The position numbers were made by a program, and so were the translations under genes. From positions 1 to 5,135 of the forward strand of contig JACQAI010000262.1 of the NCBI GenBank assembly GCA_016195115.1: 5,135 nt of DNA, in the 5' to 3' direction. Positions 1 to 5,135 of the stretch are shown here, one piece after another. The notes below the pieces were generated by a model. That model made no database searches. It saw only the letters and a list, made by a program, of their open reading frames with translations, and had not been told where the DNA came from. This DNA comes from Pseudomonadota bacterium (GTDB lineage: Bacteria > Pseudomonadota > Alphaproteobacteria > Elsterales > Elsteraceae). Every line of letters starts with the position of its first letter. The stretch's first letter is position 1.

Positions 1-707
1 CCCGCCCCGTCATAGGCCTGACCCTCGACGCCGAGCCGCCCGGCGGCTATTCGGCGTTCCCGTGGTACGCGCTGCGCGAGAACTACGCCGCCGCGATCGA
101 CCAGGCTGGCGGGCTCGCCATGCTGCTGCCCCATGAGCCGGAGCGCGCCGGCGACTATCTCGACCGGCTCGACGGCGTGGTGGTGACCGGCGGCGCGTTC
201 GACGTCGACCCGGCGCTGTTCGGCGCCACGACGCGCCACGCCAAGGTGACGACGAAGGACCGGCGCACCCAGTTCGAGCTGGCGCTGACCCGCGGCGCGC
301 TCGAGCGCGACCTGCCCCTGCTCGGCATCTGCGGCGGCCAGCAGCTGCTTGCGGTCGCGCTCGGCGGCAGCCTGATCCAGCACATTCCCGACGAGGTCGC
401 GGGCGCCCTCGTCCACGAGCAGAAGACCCCGCGCGACCAGACCAGCCACCCGGTCGCGGTGGTCGCCGGCAGCCTGCTGCGCCGCATCGTCGGCGCCGCC
501 GAGATCGCGGTGAACTCGACCCACCATCAGGCGGTCAAGCACGCTGGACCGACCCTGGTGGTCGACGCGGTGGCGCCCGACGGCGTCATCGAGGGCATCG
601 AAGATCCGCGCCGGCGCTTCTGCCTGGGCGTGCAGTGGCATCCGGAATACCGCATCACCGCGGCCGACGCGGCGCTGTTCGACGCTTTTCTGGCCGCCTG
701 CCGCTGA
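1..707 (+). CDS. Gamma-glutamyl-gamma-aminobutyrate hydrolase family protein (peptidase C26, PuuD-like), 5' partial
   Basis: The frame is open from the first complete codon (position 3) to TGA at 705-707, giving 234 visible residues. The first ATG inside the window (120) is not the real start, because the 39 codons before it encode the family's N-terminal strand (RPVIGLTLD) and a helix ending in AGG. Only a few residues should be missing, since PuuD of E. coli has 254. This is a class I glutamine amidotransferase fold: the nucleophile elbow GICGGQQ has the catalytic Cys at visible residue 110 (codon 330-332), and GVQWHPEY supplies His213 and Glu215. VNSTHHQAV (about 170-178) is another typical C26 block. 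Family members hydrolyse gamma-glutamyl amide bonds in the cytoplasm, for example gamma-glutamyl-GABA in putrescine breakdown. The true substrate here is unknown, and no other putrescine genes are in view. It could equally be a generic C26 hydrolase. Confidence 0.9.
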   Translation, partial: RPVIGLTLDAEPPGGYSAFPWYALRENYAAAIDQAGGLAMLLPHEPERAGDYLDRLDGVVVTGGAFDVDPALFGATTRHAKVTTKDRRTQFELALTRGALERDLPLLGICGGQQLLAVALGGSLIQHIPDEVAGALVHEQKTPRDQTSHPVAVVAGSLLRRIVGAAEIAVNSTHHQAVKHAGPTLVVDAVAPDGVIEGIEDPRRRFCLGVQWHPEYRITAADAALFDAFLAACR

Positions 708-723
708 GCGTGATGAACTCTTT

Positions 724-826
724 CGCCGTCATTGCGAGGAGCGCCGCGACGAAGCAACCCAGGAGTCGCGCGACGCGTGCCGATCGAACATCTCTGGGTT
801 GCTTCGCTTCGCTCGCAATGACGGCG
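724..826. repeat. Long imperfect palindrome, dispersed repeat (REP/MITE-like) element
   Basis: The outer arms 724-738 and 812-826 pair perfectly over 15 bp (CGCCGTCATTGCGAG with its complement). The inner arms 750-762 and 794-806 pair perfectly over 13 bp (CGAAGCAACCCAG with CTGGGTTGCTTCG). They are separated by an asymmetric internal loop (11 nt against 5 nt), and the apical loop spans 763-793. The consensus-like core (GTCATTGCGAG ... GAAGCAA ... TTGCTTCGC ... CGCAATGAC) matches, from memory, a palindromic intergenic repeat seen in many copies in alphaproteobacteria and other bacteria. It encodes no transposase and could move only with help from elsewhere. It sits between two same-strand genes, so its RNA would form a strong hairpin just upstream of the pseudouridine synthase start. 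No T-run follows the stem, so it is not a classical intrinsic terminator. The structure is seen directly; the family identity is recalled; copy number cannot be judged from one window. Confidence 0.85.
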
Positions 827-860
827 GTGGGTAGTGGACTTGAGCGAAACCCGCTCTAGC

Positions 861-1667
861 ATGACGGACGACGATGCTCCTGCGTCGCTCGAAAAGGGCG
901 AGCGTATCGCCAAGCGGATCGCGCGCAGCGGCCTGTGCTCGCGGCGCGACGCCGAGCGCTGGATCGCCGAGGGCCGCGTCGTCGTCGACGGCCACAAGCT
1001 GGCGAGCCCGGCACACCTCGTCACCGAGGCGAGCACCATCGTGGTCGACGGCAAGCCGCTGCGCGCCGCTCAGGCGACCCGGCTGTGGCGCTATCACAAG
1101 CCGCGCGGGCTGATCACCACCCACCGCGATCCGCAGGGCCGCCCGACCATCTTCGAGCGGCTGCCGGCCGACCTGCCGCGGGTGATCTCGATCGGCCGGC
1201 TCGACTTCAACTCCGAAGGCCTGCTGCTGTTGACCAACGACGGCGCGCTGGCGCGCCGTCTCGAGCTGCCGGCGACCGGCTGGCTGCGCCGCTATCGCGT
1301 CCGGGTGCACGGCGAGCTCGACGCTGCGCGCCTGGAAAAACTTGCCGACGGCATCGAGATCGACGGCGTGCGCTACGGCGCCATCCAGGCGACCTTGGAC
1401 AGCCGCAAGGGCAGCAACGCCTGGCTGACCTTGTCGCTGCGCGAGGGCAAGAACCGCGAGGTGCGCCGCGTCATCGAGGCGCTCGGCGGCGAGGTCACGC
1501 GCTTGATCCGGATCGCCTACGGACCGTTCCAGCTCGGCTATCTGGCGGAGAGCGCGGCCGAAGAGGTGGCGGCGCGGGTCATGCGCGAGCAGCTCGGGTC
1601 GGGCGACGGCAGCACGAGCGCGCGCAAGCGCGGCGCGTTGCGCGAGCGTGCGGATCGTCGGCGGTAG
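861..1667 (+). CDS. Pseudouridine synthase, RsuA/RluB family (RluB-like)
   Basis: A 268-residue protein that isomerises a specific uridine in rRNA to pseudouridine in the cytoplasm. An S4 RNA-binding domain comes first (about residues 14-60, RIAKRIARSGLCSRRDAERW). The catalytic domain follows with GRLDFNSEGLLLLTNDG, in which the catalytic Asp is residue 115, then EGKNREVRR (about 195-203) and the closing LIRIAYGPFQLG. The insert DPQGRPTIFERLP resembles RluB, which modifies 23S rRNA helix 89 in E. coli, but RsuA, RluE or RluF-type specificity cannot be excluded. The basic tail after about 245 (rich in Arg, Ser and Lys) is probably disordered. Start: ATG 861 puts a short leader before the S4 domain. 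An in-frame GTG at 834 would add nine unconserved-looking residues and start beside the repeat arm. Neither start has a strong ribosome binding site. The 3' end overlaps rsmD, so the two are probably co-transcribed. Confidence 0.92.
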   Translation: MTDDDAPASLEKGERIAKRIARSGLCSRRDAERWIAEGRVVVDGHKLASPAHLVTEASTIVVDGKPLRAAQATRLWRYHKPRGLITTHRDPQGRPTIFERLPADLPRVISIGRLDFNSEGLLLLTNDGALARRLELPATGWLRRYRVRVHGELDAARLEKLADGIEIDGVRYGAIQATLDSRKGSNAWLTLSLREGKNREVRRVIEALGGEVTRLIRIAYGPFQLGYLAESAAEEVAARVMREQLGSGDGSTSARKRGALRERADRRR

Positions 1668-2214
1668 CCTGCGCGGCCGCCGTTTGGCGGCGCCGCCGGG
1701 CGACGCGATCCGCCCGACCTCCGATCGCGCGCGCGAGGCGCTGTTCAACATCCTGCAGCACAGCCTCCTGATGGCGACGCCGCTCGCCGGCGGCGCGGTG
1801 CTCGACCTGTTCGCCGGCACCGGCGCGGTGGCGTGCGAGGCGCTGTCGCGCGGCGCCGCGCACGCCACCTTGATCGACAGCGACGCGCCGGCGCTCGCCA
1901 GCGCGCGCGCCAATCTGGCGGCGCTCGGGCTCGGCGACCGCGCGACCGTGCTGCAGCGCGACGCCACCCGGCTGCCGCGCGCCGCCCAAGCCGCCGGCTT
2001 CGCCTATCTCGATCCGCCTTATCGCTCGGGCCTGGCGGCGCCGGCGCTCGCCAGCCTGGCCGACGGCGGCTGGCTGGCGCCGGGCGGGCTCGCCGTGGTC
2101 GAGCTCGCGGCGCGGGAAGATTTCACCGCCCCGGATGGTTTCGTGCTGCGCGACGAGCGGCACTACGGCGCCGCACGTCTGGTTTTCCTGATCCGGGACG
2201 CCCACGACGGTTGA
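1648..2214 (+). CDS. rsmD: 16S rRNA (guanine(966)-N(2))-methyltransferase RsmD
   Basis: A 188-residue SAM-dependent methyltransferase that, in E. coli, methylates N2 of G966 in 16S rRNA on the assembling 30S subunit. The N-terminus MRIVGGSLRGRRL is the family signature, followed by IRPTSDRAREALFNIL (about 21-36). The SAM-binding motif I is VLDLFAGTGA (51-60), an acidic residue follows motif II (LIDSD, 75-79), and the catalytic DPPY motif is at 122-125. The end has the usual HYGAARLVFL strand (172-181). E. coli RsmD has 198 residues, so the length is normal. The start is GTG at 1648, fixed by the conserved MRIVGG. It lies inside the upstream pseudouridine synthase gene, a 20-base overlap in another frame that suggests translational coupling. 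The convergent mutL stop is 24 bases beyond its TGA. Confidence 0.95.
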   Translation: MRIVGGSLRGRRLAAPPGDAIRPTSDRAREALFNILQHSLLMATPLAGGAVLDLFAGTGAVACEALSRGAAHATLIDSDAPALASARANLAALGLGDRATVLQRDATRLPRAAQAAGFAYLDPPYRSGLAAPALASLADGGWLAPGGLAVVELAAREDFTAPDGFVLRDERHYGAARLVFLIRDAHDG

Positions 2215-2238
2215 TTGCGCGACCAGATCGGCTGTCGA

Positions 2239-4032
2239 TCAGCGCCGGCCGAACAGGCGTTCGATGTCGCCGAGCTTGAGCTCGACGTAGGTCGGGCGGC
2301 CGTGGTTGCACTGGCCGCTGTGCGGCGTCGCCTCCATCTCGCGCAGCAGCGCGTTCATCTCGGGCGGGCTCAGGCGGCGGCCGGCGCGCACGCTGCCGTG
2401 GCACGCCATGGTCGAGGCGACCTCGGCCAGGCGCTCCTCGAGGCTGCGGCCCTCGCCGAGCTCGACGATCTCGTCGGCGAGGTCGCGCACCAGGGCCTGG
2501 ACATCGACCTGGCCGAGCATCGCGGGGGTCTCGCGCACCACCACGGCGCCCGGCCCGAAGGCCTCGAGCACCAGCCCGAGCTTGGCCAGCGCCGGCGCGT
2601 GCGCGGCGAGCCGCGCAACTTCGCTCTCGGCGAGCTCGACGACCTCGGGCAGCAACAACAACTGGCCTTTGAGCCCGGTCGCGGCGAGCGCGTCCTTGAG
2701 CCGCTCGTAGACCAGCCGCTCGTGCGCGGCGTGCTGGTCGACGATCACGATGCCGTCGGCGGTCTGGGCGACGATGTAGGTCTCGTGCAGCTGGGCGCGC
2801 GCCGCACCGAGCGGGAAGTCCACGCTGTCCGCGGCACCTTGCGCCGGCGCCGACGGCGCGATCATGGTCGCGACGGCGCCGCCCTCGCCGCCCGGCAACG
2901 GCGCCTGGAACGACGCCGCGGCCTCGGCCATGCCGCGCGACGGATGCGCGGGGGGAAAACCTCCGGACGGCACAAAGCCGCTGCCGGCGCGGAACGCGCC
3001 GAGTGCGGCGACCCCGACCGTGGTCGAGGCGCGATGGCCGGCCTCGGCCATGGCGTGCTTGAGCGCGCCGACGATCAGGCCGCGGACCATGCCGGCCTCG
3101 CGGAAGCGCACCTCGGACTTGGCCGGATGGACGTTGACGTCGACCTCGCTGGTCGCGAGGTCGAGGAACAGCGCGACCATGGCGTGACGGTCGTGGCTCA
3201 AGAAGTCGGCGTAGGCGCCGCGCACCGCGCCGATCAGCAGCCGGTCGCGCACCGGCCGGCCGTTGACGAACAAATACTGCGCCGCGGCGGTGGCGCGGTT
3301 GAGCGTCGGCAGCGCGGCATAGCCGGCGAGCACGATGGCCTCGCGCTCGGCGAAGATCTTGAGCGCGTTGTCGGCGAATTCCTTGCCGAGCACCGCGCCG
3401 AGCCGCGTCAGCAGACCGTCGTCGGTCTCGATCGCCGGCAGCTTGACGGGGGTGCGATTGCCGTCCGAGAGCGTGAAGCCGATCTCGGGATGGGCCATCG
3501 CCAGGCGCTCGACGACGTCGACCGCAGCGTCGAGCTCGGCGCGCGTCGACTTCAGGAACTTGAGCCGCGCCGGCGTGGCATAGAACAGGTCGCGGACCTC
3601 CACGCGCGTGCCCCGACCCAGGCTGGCCGGCACCGGCTCGCGGCGCGCGCCACCCTCGAGCTCGATCCGCCAGGCCGAGTCGGCGCCCGACACGCGCGTC
3701 GTGATCGCCAACCGGCTGACCGCGCCGATCGACGGCAGCGCCTCGCCGCGAAAGCCGAGCGTGCTGATCGCCAGCAGATCGTCGCTTGGCAGCTTCGAGG
3801 TGGCGTGGCGCTCGACGGCGAGCGACAGTGCCTCGCTCGCGATGCCGCTGCCGTCGTCGGTGACCTGGATCAGGCTCTTGCCGCCGTCGTGCAGCAACAC
3901 CTCGATGCGCGTCGCGCCGGCGTCGATGCTGTTCTCGACCAGCTCCTTGACCGCGGCGGCCGGCCGCTCGATCACCTCGCCGGCCGCGATGCGGTTGACC
4001 AGGGTCGGCGGCAGCAGCCGGATGTCGGCCAC
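2239..4032 (-). CDS. mutL: DNA mismatch repair protein MutL (endonuclease type)
   Basis: A 597-residue MutL, close to the family's usual 600 or so. It links MutS mismatch recognition to strand incision and excision. The N-terminal GHKL ATPase is complete: LVENSIDAGA with catalytic Glu30 and Asn34, DDGSGI (59-64), TLGFRGEAL (91-99), GTRVEVRDLFYATPAR (141-156) and the transducer motif DVNVHPAK (298-305). A poorly conserved Ala/Gly/Pro linker spans about 335-405. The C-terminal dimerisation domain holds the metal-binding nuclease motif DQHAAHERLVYE (432-443, fitting DQHA-x2-E-x4-E), ACHGSVRAGR (543-552), GQCNHGRP (573-580) and the final FGR (594-596). These are features of MutL proteins that nick DNA themselves, unlike E. 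coli MutL, which activates MutH. The GTG start at 4032 gives the canonical MADIRLLPPTLVNRIAAGEV opening. It starts six bases after the pgi stop, so the two probably share a transcript. Confidence 0.97.
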   Translation of the reverse strand: MADIRLLPPTLVNRIAAGEVIERPAAAVKELVENSIDAGATRIEVLLHDGGKSLIQVTDDGSGIASEALSLAVERHATSKLPSDDLLAISTLGFRGEALPSIGAVSRLAITTRVSGADSAWRIELEGGARREPVPASLGRGTRVEVRDLFYATPARLKFLKSTRAELDAAVDVVERLAMAHPEIGFTLSDGNRTPVKLPAIETDDGLLTRLGAVLGKEFADNALKIFAEREAIVLAGYAALPTLNRATAAAQYLFVNGRPVRDRLLIGAVRGAYADFLSHDRHAMVALFLDLATSEVDVNVHPAKSEVRFREAGMVRGLIVGALKHAMAEAGHRASTTVGVAALGAFRAGSGFVPSGGFPPAHPSRGMAEAAASFQAPLPGGEGGAVATMIAPSAPAQGAADSVDFPLGAARAQLHETYIVAQTADGIVIVDQHAAHERLVYERLKDALAATGLKGQLLLLPEVVELAESEVARLAAHAPALAKLGLVLEAFGPGAVVVRETPAMLGQVDVQALVRDLADEIVELGEGRSLEERLAEVASTMACHGSVRAGRRLSPPEMNALLREMEATPHSGQCNHGRPTYVELKLGDIERLFGRR

Positions 4033-4047
4033 CGGACCCTAGCCCTC
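4033..4047 (-). promoter_or_regulatory. Possible mutL ribosome binding site overlapping the pgi stop
   Basis: Read on the - strand, the bases before the mutL GTG are GAGGGCTAGGGTCCG. They offer GAGGG ten bases upstream of the start, or AGGG four bases upstream. The TAG inside this string is the pgi stop codon. A ribosome finishing pgi would therefore sit over the mutL initiation site, which suggests translational coupling. The match is seen in sequence; function is inferred. Confidence 0.4.
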
Positions 4048-5135
4048 GCCGGCGAGATAGCGGCGCGCCAACACCTTGCCCTCCTCGACCGCCGGCTGGT
4101 CGAACGGATCGACGCCGATCAGGTGCGCCGTCAGGATGGTCTCGAGCATGAAGTGCATGAATAGCGCGCCCATGGCCTCCTCGTCGAGCCGGTCGAGCGC
4201 GATCAGGCGCGTCGGCCGGCGGTTGCGCGCCAGGGTCTCGTAGGTCGCGCGCGCCTCGGCGTCGAGCAGATCGCCCAGGCTGTGGCCGGTGAGATAGGCG
4301 AGCTCGGCGTCATCGACGAGCGCGCTCTCGACCCGCCGGCCGATGCCGACGCTGGCCGCGGTGATCAAGGTGAACAGCTTGTCGCGCGGGCCGCCGAGAT
4401 AAAGCTGCAGCTGGCTGTGCTGGTCGACCGTGCCGAGGGCCCGAATCGGCGTCGTGCCGTGACCGTCCTTGCCCAGGCTCTCGGCCCACATCTGACGGAA
4501 CCAGAAGCCGAACCAGCCGAGCCGATCGACATAGGGCATCAGCACGGTCTGATTGAGCCCCGCGCGCGCCGCCGCGGCCGCGAGCGCGGCGCCGGTCGCC
4601 GGGGGCGATTCGGGCCCCTGCTCGACGAGGCCGCGCCACACCGCGGCGGCGCCGCGGCGGACCGCGGCGGCATCGAGCCCGGCGATCAGCGCCGGCAGCA
4701 GTCCGACCAGCGACAGCACCGCGTAGCGACCGCCGATCTTGGGATCGTGGTCGAGCAATGTGGCGCCGAGGCGCGTGGCCAGGCGGCGCAGCACGTTGTC
4801 GGTCGGCTCGGTGATCGCGACGATGGCCGCGCCGACGCGGTCCGGCCCGAGCGCGTCGCGCAAGCGCGGCAACAGCACCAGGAGCTGGGCCAGCGGCTCG
4901 GCGGTCGAGCCCGACTTCGAGATCACGATCAGGCCGGTGCGCGTCGGATCGGTCGCGGCCTCGAGATCGGCGAAGCTGACCGGGTCGATGTTGTCCATGA
5001 CGTGCAGCCGCGGCGCGCCCTTGATCGGACCGAAACCGCGGTCGGCGAGCGCGACCAGGGCCTTGCCGCCGAGGCTCGAGCCGCCGGTGCCGAGCACGAT
5101 GACGTCGTCGAAGCGCTCGCGGAAGTCGCGCGCGA
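4039..5135 (-). CDS. pgi: Glucose-6-phosphate isomerase, 5' partial
   Basis: This enzyme interconverts glucose 6-phosphate and fructose 6-phosphate in the cytoplasm. The frame is open from the right window edge to TAG at 4041-4039, giving about 364 visible residues. The GTG at 5097 is internal, because the codons before it read FDDVI and continue into VLGTGGSSLGG, the first SIS-domain phosphate-binding loop. Further motifs are VISKSGSTAEP (second phosphate loop), IGGRYAVLS (PGI signature 1 region), QMWAESLGKDG with the catalytic Glu (codon 4482-4480), TVDQHSQLQLY with the active-site His, and GVDPFDQPAVEEGK with the catalytic Lys (codon 4077-4075). The spacing fits the short bacterial PGI form of roughly 420-450 residues rather than the 549-residue E. 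coli form, so perhaps 60-90 N-terminal residues lie outside. A transaldolase-PGI fusion is possible but less likely. mutL follows after six bases. Confidence 0.95.
   Translation of the reverse strand, partial: ARDFRERFDDVIVLGTGGSSLGGKALVALADRGFGPIKGAPRLHVMDNIDPVSFADLEAATDPTRTGLIVISKSGSTAEPLAQLLVLLPRLRDALGPDRVGAAIVAITEPTDNVLRRLATRLGATLLDHDPKIGGRYAVLSLVGLLPALIAGLDAAAVRRGAAAVWRGLVEQGPESPPATGAALAAAAARAGLNQTVLMPYVDRLGWFGFWFRQMWAESLGKDGHGTTPIRALGTVDQHSQLQLYLGGPRDKLFTLITAASVGIGRRVESALVDDAELAYLTGHSLGDLLDAEARATYETLARNRRPTRLIALDRLDEEAMGALFMHFMLETILTAHLIGVDPFDQPAVEEGKVLARRYLAGEG

Noticed and set aside
724..826. Intrinsic transcription terminator for the C26 hydrolase gene
   Set aside because: The stem is strong, but no T-run follows position 826 on the + strand and the loop is about 30 bases. 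It is better explained as a dispersed repeat, though it may still slow transcription.
635..859. Small + strand frame of 74 codons through the intergenic region
   Set aside because: Its middle (VIARSAATKQ ... GCFASLAMTA) is the translation of the palindromic repeat, a common source of false hypothetical proteins.
527..1054. A 175-codon - strand frame across the repeat
   Set aside because: It overlaps the ends of two real genes on the other strand, and its only distinctive part (HCERSEATQ) is translated repeat.
935..1771. A 278-codon + strand frame in another phase over the pseudouridine synthase gene
   Set aside because: It is almost entirely Arg, Ala, Gly and Pro, a shadow of GC-rich coding sequence, while the main frame has all family motifs.
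729..1967. A 412-codon open frame on the - strand across the pseudouridine synthase and rsmD genes
   Set aside because: It is opposite two well-recognised genes, has low-complexity composition and no domain, and its C-terminal end is simply the translated palindromic repeat.
2226..2240. Hairpin GATCG/CGATC between rsmD and mutL as a bidirectional terminator
   Set aside because: The stem is only 5 bp, overlaps the mutL stop codon and has no T-run on either side; such short repeats arise by chance.
2215..4164. A 649-codon open frame on the + strand, antisense to all of mutL
   Set aside because: It starts with TTG, has a composition dominated by Arg, Ala, Gly, Asp and Gln with no recognisable domain, and runs opposite a fully conserved mutL. 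Long antisense frames are expected in DNA this GC-rich.

Overview
This window reads as an ordinary, very GC-rich chromosomal segment of an alphaproteobacterium, probably from the Rhodospirillales or a nearby group. That placement is inferred from protein style and gene content, not from a marker gene. The genes are packed tightly and use GTG starts freely. The MutL protein carries the endonuclease motif typical of bacteria that lack MutH.

Layout: on the + strand, positions 1-707 hold the nearly complete 3' part of a class I glutamine amidotransferase-like hydrolase (peptidase C26, PuuD-type). A 153-base gap follows, largely filled by a long imperfect palindrome (724-826) of a dispersed-repeat type. 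Next come two overlapping rRNA modification genes: an RsuA/RluB-family pseudouridine synthase (861-1667) and the 16S rRNA guanine methyltransferase rsmD (1648-2214). On the - strand, converging on rsmD with a 24-base gap, lies mutL (2239-4032). Six bases upstream of mutL ends the glucose-6-phosphate isomerase gene pgi (4039 to the right edge), which runs off the window at its 5' end.

How the genes relate: the pseudouridine synthase and RsmD both modify rRNA and probably share one transcript. pgi and mutL probably share another, although glycolysis/gluconeogenesis and mismatch repair have no obvious functional link. The C26 hydrolase lies upstream on the + strand but is separated by the repeat element, so it may be a separate transcription unit. 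I see no tRNA, rRNA, CRISPR array, insertion sequence or phage gene, and no convincing new biological system. The palindromic repeat is the most notable non-coding structure.
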